The notes below the pieces were generated by a model. It saw only the letters and a list, made by a program, of their open reading frames with translations. It had not been told where the DNA came from and did not search any database. Below are positions 8,738-16,725 of a DNA stretch of 53,438 bases, piece after piece. The position numbers were made by a program, and so were the translations under genes. Source of the DNA: Candidatus Gottesmanbacteria bacterium (lineage in GTDB: Bacteria; Patescibacteriota; Microgenomatia; JACOXO01); the NCBI GenBank assembly GCA_016182365.1, contig JACOXO010000016.1, positions 1 to 53,438 of the forward strand, given 5' to 3'. The number at the start of each line of letters is the position of its first letter. The first letter of the stretch is position 1.

Positions 8738-10377
8738 TGAAAAAGTTTTCTATATTATTTATTGTTCTTCTTATTCTACCCTTTGTATTTCTATATTTTA
8801 AATCCGGTTATTTTTATATGACTCATGATGGCCTGTATCATCTCGAGCGGACATTTTACTATGTTGATAGCATAAAAGAGGGGAATCTTATACCATCCTG
8901 GTCCAGATACTATAATAGTGGTTTCGGATCACCAATTTTTATTTTTTTATTTCCTATTCCTTATTTAATAACTTCTCTTCTGTATATTATCGGGTTTAGT
9001 TTAACCACAACAGTCAAACTTGCTTTTGTTTTCTTTCTGGGAATCGGAATCATCTCATTATATTTGTTATTAAACAAAGGATTTTTACTAAAACAAACTG
9101 CTTCTTTATTTGGTTGTCTTCTTTTTATCTTCTCTCCCTTAACAATCTCGCAAGTTTTTGTCAGAGGATCCTTAAGAGAACTTGCAGGCATGGCAGTATT
9201 TTCATTCGTTCTTCTTGCAACTGTTCAACTTTCCAAAACAATATCGAAAAGAAAAATAGGAATTCTAGCTCTTGTAAGTAGTATATATTTCTTAACCGAC
9301 GGGTTAACAGTTATTTTATTTGCCTTAATTCTTGGATCGTTTTTATTATACTTTCTAATAAAATCTAAAAATAGACTTAAACTTCTTCTTTCTTATTTAC
9401 TAGCATACTCTCTCGGAATTATGACCTCCTCATATATGCTTTTGCCATTTCTTAAAGAAAGTAAGTATTTAAAATTAAATGTTGGATATTTTTACCGGGA
9501 TCATTTTATTTACCCACAGCAATATTTTGATCCGCATTGGGGATTTGGTTTTTCTATGCCTGGTCCGATAGATGGTATGTCATTCCAAATCGGTATAATT
9601 AATATTTTAGTTATCGCTATTTTTATTTTGTTAGTTATTAAAAAACGCATAAAACTAGATTTATTTTTTATTTTACTTATCATTAATCTGGTAGTTATTT
9701 TTTCTTTAGTAACCTACTCTCCATTAAGTCTGTATATTTGGGAAAAGGTAACTCCTCTTCGCAATATTCAACTAGCGTGGAGACTTCTTACACCTGTTGT
9801 CTTAATTTTGGCTTTAATTGGCGCCTATGTTGCTAATTATTTCAAAATAAGCAAAAAGGCAGTTATTGCGATTTACTTATTTACTCTTCTGGTTTCTTTT
9901 AAATATTTAAGAACCAATCAAATAGTTGTATATGAACAAAGGAATCTAATTAAAAATAGTAATGATGCAACTGCTTTTCATGAATTTATACCCATTTATA
10001 GAGAACGCCTCACTTTTGCGGAGTCACAAAATAAGGTTGAATTTACAACAAATGAAGTTACCATCTCAAATTTTTCAGAAAAAAACAACTCAATAAGCTT
10101 TTCAACTAACTCAGAAAAAGATTCAATCTTAAGAGTAAACACTCTTTATTTTCCTGGATGGGAGGCGAGTGTTGATGGTATAAAAACAGGGATAATAATA
10201 ACAGAAAGCCAAACTAGAAAAAACCCGAATAATCATGATTTATCAGGACTAATCGAAATACAAATTCCACAAGGAAATCACGATGTTAATCTACAATTTA
10301 AAGACACTCAAGTAAGAAAACAAGGGAAAGTTTTATCAATTCTGGGATTTATTATTTCAATTATACTAATAATATAA
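8737..10377 (+). CDS. Large membrane protein, YfhO/6-pyruvoyl-tetrahydropterin-synthase-related domain
   Basis: 546 residues with about 11-13 helices and a C-terminal outside domain. The motif MTHDGLYHLERTFYYVDSIK, then SWSRYYNSGFGSPIFIF, fits the PTPS_related/YfhO group of GT-C-like membrane proteins; SRYY with the following GSP is its usual signature. The last ~120 residues form a beta-rich domain (LRVNTLYFPGWEASVDGIK) typical of the YfhO C-terminus. Family members are thought to glycosylate cell-surface polymers. The start overlaps the stop of the GT39-like gene by one base, so they form an operon. Exact reaction unknown. Confidence 0.72.
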   Translation: MKKFSILFIVLLILPFVFLYFKSGYFYMTHDGLYHLERTFYYVDSIKEGNLIPSWSRYYNSGFGSPIFIFLFPIPYLITSLLYIIGFSLTTTVKLAFVFFLGIGIISLYLLLNKGFLLKQTASLFGCLLFIFSPLTISQVFVRGSLRELAGMAVFSFVLLATVQLSKTISKRKIGILALVSSIYFLTDGLTVILFALILGSFLLYFLIKSKNRLKLLLSYLLAYSLGIMTSSYMLLPFLKESKYLKLNVGYFYRDHFIYPQQYFDPHWGFGFSMPGPIDGMSFQIGIINILVIAIFILLVIKKRIKLDLFFILLIINLVVIFSLVTYSPLSLYIWEKVTPLRNIQLAWRLLTPVVLILALIGAYVANYFKISKKAVIAIYLFTLLVSFKYLRTNQIVVYEQRNLIKNSNDATAFHEFIPIYRERLTFAESQNKVEFTTNEVTISNFSEKNNSISFSTNSEKDSILRVNTLYFPGWEASVDGIKTGIIITESQTRKNPNNHDLSGLIEIQIPQGNHDVNLQFKDTQVRKQGKVLSILGFIISIILII

Positions 10378-10387
10378 AGAAGTTAAT

Positions 10388-10972
10388 CTACAGATACTTA
10401 AATTCAATTTTTGTAATTATAGAAACACTAGTTTGTGAAACTGAATTTCTAATATTCTTTATATAAAATTCGCGGTCACATAGTTTTTTGTAATCTGTTA
10501 TTTTCTGTGTAAATTCAACCCCTAATAAATGATCGTATTCATGTTGAATAACTCTTGCCAAAATACCATCTGTTGTCAGACGGAATTTTTTTCCTTTTTG
10601 GTTAAAAGCTTCTATTGTAATTTGCTTTACTCTCTTAACTGGAGCGAATAAACTTCCTCTAGCAACACTTCCACAGCCTTCATAGATAATGCTTGTATCT
10701 TTAGAAAAATTTACTATTTTTGGATTTATATAAATGCGAAGTTTATCTACCTGATCGCCTTTTCTTGCTTTTGTTTTTCTGGGTTCGGTTATGAATACTT
10801 GGTAGTTTTGGCCTATTTGCGGCGCAGCAATTCCTATTAAATCGTTTTTGATCATTGTGTCAACTAAATCTGAAATTAATTTTTTAACTAGAGAAGACTT
10901 AAATTTAACAATCACTTTATTTCTAGCTTTTAATGCGGGATGACCAATTTGAACAATATCACAAACTGCCAT
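10388..10972 (-). CDS. def: Peptide deformylase
   Basis: 194 residues. All three active-site motifs are visible: GIAAPQIG, EGCGSV and QHEYDHLLG. The two His of HEYDH and the Cys of motif 2 bind the metal, and the Glu of HEYDH is the catalytic base. Motif 2 reads EGCGS instead of the usual EGCLS. The C-terminus has an extra ~20 residues (after LCDREFYIKNIRNS) beyond the normal fold. It removes the formyl group from new protein N-termini in the cytosol. The gene lies 2 bases downstream of a DUF1801 gene and convergent to the YfhO-like gene. Confidence 0.93.
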   Translation of the reverse strand: MAVCDIVQIGHPALKARNKVIVKFKSSLVKKLISDLVDTMIKNDLIGIAAPQIGQNYQVFITEPRKTKARKGDQVDKLRIYINPKIVNFSKDTSIIYEGCGSVARGSLFAPVKRVKQITIEAFNQKGKKFRLTTDGILARVIQHEYDHLLGVEFTQKITDYKKLCDREFYIKNIRNSVSQTSVSIITKIEFKYL

Positions 10973-10974
10973 AT

Positions 10975-11424
10975 CTAATTATTCCTTGAGGCTTCATACT
11001 GATCAATAAATTCATTTACTGAAGTTGACGCAATAATTCTTCCTATGGCATTAAGGGGAATATCGTCAATTTTTTTAAACCTGATGCAGGCTTTACCCAT
11101 ATTAAGCTTCTTTCCTTTTTCAGCAAAAGCATTTCTTAAAAATCCTTCGACATTTTTATCCTGATAAATATTCATCAAATACAGACCAATGTGATTTTTC
11201 TGTGAAGCAAGACCAATATATGAAAGCGGTTGTTTATTATATGTACTTGAATACCTATCCAAAGGTACTTCGTAGGAGATCATACCCCACCTTAATGTCT
11301 CTTGATATCCCTTGGGAATTTTCTTAAGAATAAAATTCCGAAGCTCTGTGATTATTTTTCTTCTAGATGCAGGAAGATCTTGGAGATATTCCTCAACTGT
11401 TGTGCTACTTTCATGTACCATCAA
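10975..11424 (-). CDS. DUF1801 (YdhG-like) protein
   Basis: 149 residues. The motif STTVEEYLQDLPASRRKIITELRNFI, then ETLRWGMISYEV and YIGLASQKNHIGLYLM, matches DUF1801, a small alpha/beta fold found in YdhG-type proteins. A later KGKKLNMGKACIRFK segment is also typical. The biochemical role is not established; related proteins have been linked to iron handling in Bacillus. It sits directly before def with a 2-base gap, and after the EEP-family gene with an 11-base gap, so the three form one transcription unit. Confidence 0.82.
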   Translation of the reverse strand: MMVHESSTTVEEYLQDLPASRRKIITELRNFILKKIPKGYQETLRWGMISYEVPLDRYSSTYNKQPLSYIGLASQKNHIGLYLMNIYQDKNVEGFLRNAFAEKGKKLNMGKACIRFKKIDDIPLNAIGRIIASTSVNEFIDQYEASRNN

Positions 11425-11435
11425 TATCTATTATA

Positions 11436-12194
11436 CTACTTCGCCTCAAATGATACTATTAATGGCCTGTGGTCTGACAAGTCATCTAGAGAAGACCTTT
11501 TTTCAATAATTTTTAAATTGGGGCTTATAAATACCATGTCAACAACAGCGGTAGCATAACCTGAGTCGGTTTTATATTTCATATTAAAGGTTGATTTAAA
11601 TTCTCCTTTAAAAACATTTTGTAAATGTCTTTCAATATTCTCTATGGTTTTAGTATTTGGATTTATATTAAAATCTCCAGTTAAAATAGTATTTTTCTTT
11701 TCCTTTATTTGGTTAACAATTTTATCACTCATCGCCAGTCTTTCATCTGTATCTTTTCCATCCAGACCCCAAATTCCATGCAGATTAAAAACATTAAGTT
11801 CCAAACCCGAAATATTAATTCCTGCATATATCATATTTTTAGGATAATGTGCAAATCCTGAACCGTGTTGTGAACGAATAAATTTATTGTATTGTCTGTG
11901 AAGAAAAATTGTATTTGTTTTACTTATTGGAAATCTGGAAAAAATAGCGTTACCCTGATCTCCTTGTCCTTCCGGCCAGGTCTCATACATTTCTGGTGAA
12001 TAATGGAAAAAATATTCTGGTAACAATTTTTTCAATCTTGTTAGTGACTGAAAATTCCCTGGCTGGTTAGAATCTCCGTTATATACTTCCTGAAGACACA
12101 GGATATCAAAGTTTTCCCTGGTTATAAACTTGGCAATATTATCCCAAAGTTTCCCACCCTCAAACAAATTGAGACTCAGAATTTTAATTTGCAT
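11436..12194 (-). CDS. Endonuclease/exonuclease/phosphatase (EEP) family protein
   Basis: 252 residues. The order of motifs is LSLNLFEGG (Asn), DILCLQEVYNG (metal-binding Glu), FNLHGIWG, LTGDFNINPNT (catalytic Asp/Asn) and LDDLSDHRPLIV (Asp-His), which is the complete EEP active site of the DNase I/APE1 fold. There is no signal peptide, so it acts inside the cell or at least has no visible export signal. Family members cut DNA, RNA or phospholipids, so the substrate is open. It is the first gene of a minus-strand unit with DUF1801 and def, divergent from coaBC. Confidence 0.85.
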   Translation of the reverse strand: MQIKILSLNLFEGGKLWDNIAKFITRENFDILCLQEVYNGDSNQPGNFQSLTRLKKLLPEYFFHYSPEMYETWPEGQGDQGNAIFSRFPISKTNTIFLHRQYNKFIRSQHGSGFAHYPKNMIYAGINISGLELNVFNLHGIWGLDGKDTDERLAMSDKIVNQIKEKKNTILTGDFNINPNTKTIENIERHLQNVFKGEFKSTFNMKYKTDSGYATAVVDMVFISPNLKIIEKRSSLDDLSDHRPLIVSFEAK

Positions 12195-12253
12195 ATTTTG
12201 AAGTATATATTAAATATCCCAAAATAGCATGATAGTCAACTGTTAATACGTCT

Positions 12254-12261
12254 TATATATA
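12254..12261 (+). promoter_or_regulatory. Putative -10 region for coaBC
   Basis: TATATATA ends 4 bases before the coaBC ATG, with no ribosome site between. The 71-base gap to the divergent EEP gene must hold both promoters. This fits the nearly leaderless pattern of other genes in the window, but the -35 is weak. Confidence 0.35.
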
Positions 12262-12265
12262 CATT

Positions 12266-13486
12266 ATGAAAAAGGTTGTTCTATTAGGCGTTACTGGTGG
12301 AATTGCTGCGTATAAATCACTTCAAATTGTAACCCTTTTAAAAAAGAAAAATATCGACGTTTTTATAATTCCTACTAAAAGTGCTCTTGAAATTGTACCG
12401 TTAAGAGAGTTTGAAAATGTATCTAGAAATAAAGTATATTTTAGACTTTTTGAAGATAACTTCGATTATAAAGAAGTGTTAAAAGAGAAGAAGGTAGAGC
12501 ATATTAATCTTGCAGACAAAGCTGACATTTTTGTAATCGCTCCTGCAACAGCTAACATTATTGCAAAAATTGCTCATGGAATTGCTGATGATTATTTAAC
12601 AACAACTTTACTTGCTTCAGCGTGCACGGTAATTATTTGTCCTTCGATGAACGTGAATATGTGGCGAAATCCTGCTGTTGTTGAGAACATAACGATATTA
12701 AAAAGGCGCGGATACTATATTGTAGGGCCAGACCCAGGACCCCTGGCCTGCGGATACGAAGGACAGGGAAGACTAAGAGAACCAAGTAAAATTGTAGAAG
12801 AAATTTTAATACACCTCTACAAAACTGATATTTTAAGAGGTAAAAAAATTGTCGTCACTTCAGGGGGAACTGTAGAAAAAATTGATGAAGTAAGAGTTAT
12901 CGCAAACCGCAGTTCTGGAAAAATGGGCGCGGCACTTGCTGAAACCTGTTATTTGTATGGAGCTAATGTTTTGCTACTTCGGGCAAAAAGCGCACTAAAA
13001 CCACGATACTTAATAAATGAAGAAACTTTTATAACCGCTGAGGACCTCTCCAAACTTCTGGAAAAACACGTTAAAAATGCATCAGCTCTGTTTCATGCTG
13101 CTGCAGTATCAGATTTTAAAGTTACTTCTTTCGAAGGAAAAGTTTCAAGTGAAAAATCTATTACATTAGTATTACAACCTCGAAAAAAAATCATAAATAA
13201 AATAAAGAAAATAAATCCAGATATATTATTAGTTGGATTCAAAGCGGAGTATAAATTATCAAAAAAAGATCTAACCAAAAAAGTTTCAAGTAAGTTTAAA
13301 GAGTCAAATGCTGATGTTATTATTGCAAATGATATTGCACAACAAGATGGAGGTTTTGGGTCTGATTACAATGAAATGTATATTTTTTTTAGAAATGGTA
13401 AAACTCATAAAATAAATCATGCTCCAAAAGCAGAAATTGCAAAAAGGATTTTAGATATCCTACTTCAAAACAAGTTTCTTAATTGA
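12266..13486 (+). CDS. coaBC: Bifunctional phosphopantothenoylcysteine decarboxylase/phosphopantothenate-cysteine ligase
   Basis: 406 residues, the normal length. The N-terminal CoaC half has GVTGGIAAYKSL (FMN binding), the catalytic His within EHINLADKAD, the PSMNVNMW motif and the substrate-clamp Cys in GPLACGYEGQGRL. The C-terminal CoaB half starts GKKIVVTSGGTVEKIDEVRVI and has the NRSSGKMGAALAE nucleotide loop. It converts phosphopantothenate to phosphopantetheine for coenzyme A in the cytosol. Many CPR genomes lack much of the CoA pathway, so its presence fits the CoA-dependent thiolase and HMG-CoA synthase in this window. Its 3' end overlaps the convergent AAA gene by 22 bases. Confidence 0.95.
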   Translation: MKKVVLLGVTGGIAAYKSLQIVTLLKKKNIDVFIIPTKSALEIVPLREFENVSRNKVYFRLFEDNFDYKEVLKEKKVEHINLADKADIFVIAPATANIIAKIAHGIADDYLTTTLLASACTVIICPSMNVNMWRNPAVVENITILKRRGYYIVGPDPGPLACGYEGQGRLREPSKIVEEILIHLYKTDILRGKKIVVTSGGTVEKIDEVRVIANRSSGKMGAALAETCYLYGANVLLLRAKSALKPRYLINEETFITAEDLSKLLEKHVKNASALFHAAAVSDFKVTSFEGKVSSEKSITLVLQPRKKIINKIKKINPDILLVGFKAEYKLSKKDLTKKVSSKFKESNADVIIANDIAQQDGGFGSDYNEMYIFFRNGKTHKINHAPKAEIAKRILDILLQNKFLN

Positions 13487-13953
13487 GAAAGAATAGCAGA
13501 CTCTCCATCAACGTTGTTTAACAAAATTTGGTGAGAAATTTTTGGAGTGTCAAAATTAGGAATCATTTTTTGAGCATACGTTTTATCAAGTGGAAATTCA
13601 CTTCGTTTATCTAATCTTAATTCTCTTATATTATCATCAGCAGAGATCAAAATAAATTTAGCTTGAGGAAAGTATTTAAGAATTTTTAGTCGATATTTTT
13701 CTTTAATGAACGTTTGAGCAAGAACTATTTTCGTATGGTAATTATGCAGGGTGTTCAGATGATCGATAATTTTTTCGAAAAAACGATCTCTCATCTTGTT
13801 AGTTATAGTAGCTTGTGTTTGAATTGCAAACATCATTTCTTCTGTAAGATCATTATCTCCCTCGTAGAAATGATAACCGAAATATTGAGAAAAAAATTTA
13901 GCTGTATATGTTTTTCCTGCTGCCGGAAGACCGAAAAGGATTATAAGTGACAT
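13465..13953 (-). CDS. P-loop kinase-like ATPase (AAA_33 type)
   Basis: 162 residues. The Walker A motif GLPAAGKTY near the N-terminus, then a YEGDND acidic motif and helical lid region (DKRSEFPLDKTYAQ), resembles small kinases of the gluconate/shikimate/AAA_33 type. The substrate is unknown. The 3' end overlaps the end of coaBC on the other strand. It stands alone on the minus strand behind a cupin gene, with no obvious pathway partner. Confidence 0.7.
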   Translation of the reverse strand: MSLIILFGLPAAGKTYTAKFFSQYFGYHFYEGDNDLTEEMMFAIQTQATITNKMRDRFFEKIIDHLNTLHNYHTKIVLAQTFIKEKYRLKILKYFPQAKFILISADDNIRELRLDKRSEFPLDKTYAQKMIPNFDTPKISHQILLNNVDGESAILSQLRNLF

Positions 13954-14002
13954 ATTAATCTATCAATCCCTAATGCAAGTTTATCAATATATTTATTATT
14001 TA

Positions 14003-14368
14003 TCATATCCAGACATCACTTGGTGCGGTTTTATTTCCACCAGCATCTCCAGTGTTTACAGTTCCGGCTGGTTCAACAAGTAGAATTTTACATTCTTTGG
14101 CCGCAAAAGGTTTATGTTCAACTCCTTTTGCCACAACATGCATTTCTCCCTCGTTTAAAGTAACACTACTATTCCTATAATCTATTCGAAGCTGTCCTTC
14201 TAATACTATAAACACTTCATCAGTATCCTTATGATCATGCCATGTGAAATCGCCTTCAACTCTAACCAACTTAAACTGAATATTATTCATTTGAGCGACA
14301 ATCTTTGGAGACCATTGTTCTGTAAACAGACTAAACTTTTGATGAAAATTGACCACATCTTTTTCCAT
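14003..14368 (-). CDS. Cupin-domain protein
   Basis: About 121 residues from the start chosen here. The cupin motif 1 [20 protein letters not shown] and motif 2 [19 protein letters not shown] are both present, with His-His-Glu and the late His as metal ligands. The ATG at 14368 is preferred over an upstream in-frame ATG (14425) because AAGGAGGAT lies right before it and because the family begins near [12 protein letters not shown]. Cupins of this size bind a metal and act on small sugars or acids; the substrate is not clear. It follows the DUF433/DUF5615 pair on the same strand. Confidence 0.82.
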   Translation of the reverse strand: MEKDVVNFHQKFSLFTEQWSPKIVAQMNNIQFKLVRVEGDFTWHDHKDTDEVFIVLEGQLRIDYRNSSVTLNEGEMHVVAKGVEHKPFAAKECKILLVEPAGTVNTGDAGGNKTAPSDVWI

Positions 14369-14384
14369 AATCCTCCTTATTGAA

Positions 14385-14597
14385 TTAATAAATTTGCAAA
14401 CAACCCAGGGTTTTGTCCTTTTCAAATAAAATAATATTTTGATTGTGTTTTTTCAACAGCTGTTTGATATTTTCAGTAGAAACATTTCCATTTCGAAGCC
14501 AAACTATTTTCGGCGGGTATCCGTAAATAAGACTTCTTTCATCCTCAAACTCTTTAACTAGCTTGCGAGAAATGTTTTGATCTAGGAGTAGTTTCAT
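14385..14597 (-). pseudogene. DUF5615 (PIN/Mut7-C-like) toxin with an internal deletion
   Basis: 70 residues starting MKLLLDQNISRKLVKEFED, the standard DUF5615 N-terminus with its first acidic Asp. It then jumps directly to ERSLIYGYPPKIVWLRNGN, which in the family follows the DADF-type motif about 45 residues later. The middle part carrying the second and third acidic residues (GLRGASDEEI... TKDxDF in typical members) is missing, in frame. So the likely nuclease active site is lost. Start at 14597 overlaps the antitoxin gene by 44 bases. It is probably an inactivated toxin relic, though an altered protein could still be made. Confidence 0.7.
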
Positions 14598-14817
14598 GGT
14601 TGGCGATGGTGAGAGCATGTTCTCTTTCGGAGGCGTAAGACAATACTGCTTTAATATCTTTTTTTGTAAGCTCAGGGAAATCACTTAAAATCTTTTTTTC
14701 ACTCATGCCGGAAGCAAGCATCTTTAAAACATCATAGACGGTAATACGCATGCCGCGAATGGTAGGTTGCCCACCGCGCTTACCTGGCTGGATGGTAATA
14801 ATGCCTTTGTAATTCAT
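14554..14817 (-). CDS. DUF433 antitoxin-like protein
   Basis: 87 residues. QPGKRGGQPTIRGMRITVYDVLKMLASGMSE, followed by FPELTKKDIKAVLSYASERE, is the DUF433 helix-turn-helix domain. DUF433 proteins are usually paired with DUF5615 as a type II toxin-antitoxin system. Here the downstream partner has lost its core. The C-terminal 20 residues overlap the partner's start in another frame, so this protein may be longer than usual. It probably still binds DNA and represses its own promoter. Confidence 0.8.
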   Translation of the reverse strand: MNYKGIITIQPGKRGGQPTIRGMRITVYDVLKMLASGMSEKKILSDFPELTKKDIKAVLSYASEREHALTIANHETTPRSKHFSQAS

Positions 14818-14926
14818 GTTTGTATCTTACAGTAAAGTAAAAAATAAGGCAAATTCAATTTCACTTTTTAAATTACTCTGTTTATTTCTTTTTGATCGAT
14901 AACAGTGAGTTTTGCATAATAAATAT

Positions 14927-15301
14927 TTAATAATTTGAAGGAAAATTTAAGGGTATAGTTTCTTTAGGAATGAAAAATTTGATATATAGTGATGATCCAA
15001 AAATAACAAATAATGTAATAAGGGATAATATAACTGTATATGCAATAGCAGATTCAATCGGATATTTGCTTTTCCTAACAAGTTTAAAATAAATAATATA
15101 CGCAACAATCCAATAAATAACCGATCCAATTAATCCTAAGATCTCTGTACCACAATCTGGCTTACATACTTCTAGTGGAAAAGGATAAAATGAATAATAT
15201 CTTGGGTATGTAAGATCAAAACCTGAACTGGTCAAAATATTTAAGAAAAAAAGTGGAGGAAAAATTAAAAGTGGAAATAAAAGTGTTAATATTTTTAGCA
15301 T
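14927..15301 (-). CDS. Small membrane protein, unknown
   Basis: 124 residues, with helices at about 5-25, 58-76, 84-105 and a short outside loop with two cysteines (VCKPDCGTEI). No family is recognised. It lies 3 bases downstream of the SemiSWEET gene on the same strand, so the two form an operon, possibly transport-related. The start is supported by the close coupling and by a hydrophobic first helix. Confidence 0.6.
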   Translation of the reverse strand: MLKILTLLFPLLIFPPLFFLNILTSSGFDLTYPRYYSFYPFPLEVCKPDCGTEILGLIGSVIYWIVAYIIYFKLVRKSKYPIESAIAYTVILSLITLFVIFGSSLYIKFFIPKETIPLNFPSNY

Positions 15302-15304
15302 AAT

Positions 15305-15592
15305 TTATTTATTCTTATTTTTATAAATAATAATCTGATAAACAATTGCGCCTGTTGTAATTACTCCGGCACCTTGACCTATTATTAACACCCAATCTTT
15401 CTCAAGATAACCATGCAGTGTCCAAAGAATATATGAAAGAAATGCCAGAAAAAAGAAAATGGTTGATAATCCTTCAGTTGATCTTCTTCGATAGTTTTTT
15501 AGAAACTGATCAGGAAAACCAATTAATTTAACAAGTATTCCAACAACAACCGTAGCAACACCAATAATTGCAGCAAGTGAAAGATTGCTCAT
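15305..15592 (-). CDS. SemiSWEET-type (PQ-loop, MtN3) sugar transporter
   Basis: 95 residues with three membrane helices, the size of bacterial SemiSWEETs. The conserved turn reads GFPDQFLKNYRRRSTEGLSTIFF, close to the family PQ...KS.EG.S pattern; the PQ has become PDQ. The second conserved part LWTLHGYLEKDWVLIIGQ matches LW..YG....D..I...N. Such proteins dimerise and allow facilitated sugar flux. This is plausible for a host-dependent CPR cell that imports sugars. It is followed by a small membrane gene. Confidence 0.82.
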   Translation of the reverse strand: MSNLSLAAIIGVATVVVGILVKLIGFPDQFLKNYRRRSTEGLSTIFFFLAFLSYILWTLHGYLEKDWVLIIGQGAGVITTGAIVYQIIIYKNKNK

Positions 15593-15595
15593 GAA

Positions 15596-15835
15596 TTAAA
15601 TTATACTATGATTTTTAATAAACGCTCTTCCTGAACCGGATTTTAGATATTGTTCAAACATAAAGGCTGTATGTTCATTAACAAAAGCAAAATATGCTAC
15701 TAATTTTATTGGCAATCTCTTCTTAGTTGAGACTATATACCCTTTTTTATGTCTAAGTATTCTATCTTTTAAATCGTTTGTACCACCAATATAGGTATGA
15801 TCATCGGAACACATAAGTATATAAACGTAGTACAT
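15596..15835 (-). CDS. GIY-YIG nuclease-family protein (short URI type)
   Basis: 79 residues, the usual size for the small free-standing GIY-YIG family. YYVYILMCSDDHTYIGGTNDL carries the VYI...YIG pair, with Arg and the RRLPIKLVAYFAF and EQYLKSGSG segments behind it. The catalytic Tyr and Arg are present. Function is likely DNA cleavage, but free-standing small members may be inactive. It lies 175 bases downstream of tRNA-Ser(GGA) and 3 bases before the SemiSWEET gene. Confidence 0.85.
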   Translation of the reverse strand: MYYVYILMCSDDHTYIGGTNDLKDRILRHKKGYIVSTKKRLPIKLVAYFAFVNEHTAFMFEQYLKSGSGRAFIKNHSII

Positions 15836-16009
15836 AATACGGCGTTTTCGTCATACTATGACGAAATAAAGGTGCTTTCGCTAAAGCTACAGCAACCTGA
15901 AGCGGATTTATCTCGCTGAAACCTCGCCAATGAATTTAAGACTAATTTTAAAAAGAATGTGTACTGCATTAATTGCCCGCCTTCGTTGAAAACTCCGGCG
16001 AGGTGAAAG
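15836..16009. repeat. Palindrome and GC-rich repeat-like intergenic stretch
   Basis: No gene is seen. Positions 15848-15866 form a near-perfect palindrome, TTCGTCATA and TATGACGAA around one base. Positions 15874-15928 hold GCTTTCGCTAAAGCTACAGC, followed by TGAAGCGG and CTCGC, resembling the repeat inside the idi-like gene (52255-52284). It lies just downstream of tRNA-Ser(GGA), a common landing place for repeats. Confidence 0.5.
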
Positions 16010-16097
16010 CGGAGAGAGTGGGATTCGAACCCACGATGCTCTTGCGAGCATGCGAGCTTTCCAGGCCCGTGCACTAGACCAACTATGCGATCTCTCC
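16010..16097 (-). tRNA. tRNA-Ser(GGA)
   Basis: The 7-bp acceptor stem GGAGAGA/TCTCTCC closes a cloverleaf with anticodon loop CTGGAAA (anticodon GGA) and a long variable arm (CATGCTCGCAAGAGCATC), as in serine tRNAs. The T-arm reads GTGGGTTCGAATCCCAC. The discriminator is G; CCA is not encoded (GCTT follows). Confidence 0.95.
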
Positions 16098-16113
16098 TAA
16101 ATCAATACGTGAA

Positions 16114-16725
16114 TTATACCTTAACGCCGAGGGTGCGTAAATCTGAGGTTAGCTGTTGTGCGTTTAAACAAACAATAGCATGCATACCAAGTCTTTTAGC
16201 AACGTTGGCATGAATTTCTTTATCATCAATATAAACTGTTTCTTTTGGGTTTTTAATATTTAATCCTTTCATTATTAACTGAAATGCTCGTTTATCAGGT
16301 TTTAATAAATGGTCTTTAAATGAAGCCACAGATGCTTGAAAATATTTGGAAAAATGCACTTGTTTATCAATATAAATAAATCTATCCTCAACAGTATTAG
16401 ATAAAATTCCTAAAACATATCCATTGTTTTTCAACTTTTGTAGTAGGGGAATCATTCCATCCTTAATAGAATAACCGGATACCCAAATATCATTTAATTT
16501 TGTCCAATCATACTTTTTACCCCAACCCGTTAATGTCTTCTTCCAGAATTCTTCTTTGGTTATTTCTCCTTTTCTATAAGCACCTCCGGTTGGACTTGAT
16601 TCAGCTAGATATTCTCTAATTTGTTCTTTAGTTAAATTTAATAGAGAGCCAATTTTTTGATAAGCAAGTGTTGTCCCGCTTTCAACAATAACTCCACCTA
16701 AATCAAAAATTATATATTTAATCAT
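16114..16725 (-). CDS. HAD-superfamily hydrolase
   Basis: 203 residues. Motif I IIFDLGGVIVE, motif II GILSNTVED (Ser/Asn), the Lys in LLKPDKRAF and motif IV VYIDDKEIHANVA are all present. The pattern fits subfamily IA (epoxide hydrolase-like/phosphatase) with a helical cap in residues 20-85. One Asp in motif I is replaced: DLGG instead of DxD, as in several epoxide hydrolase N-terminal-like members. Substrate unknown. It overlaps the upstream ComB-like gene by 4 bases, so the two are coupled. Confidence 0.83.
   Translation of the reverse strand: MIKYIIFDLGGVIVESGTTLAYQKIGSLLNLTKEQIREYLAESSPTGGAYRKGEITKEEFWKKTLTGWGKKYDWTKLNDIWVSGYSIKDGMIPLLQKLKNNGYVLGILSNTVEDRFIYIDKQVHFSKYFQASVASFKDHLLKPDKRAFQLIMKGLNIKNPKETVYIDDKEIHANVAKRLGMHAIVCLNAQQLTSDLRTLGVKV

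Noticed and set aside
15856-16074. Open frame of 72 residues on the minus strand
   Set aside because: It reads through tRNA-Ser(GGA) in antisense-free orientation and has no family resemblance; it is a chance frame over the tRNA and repeats.
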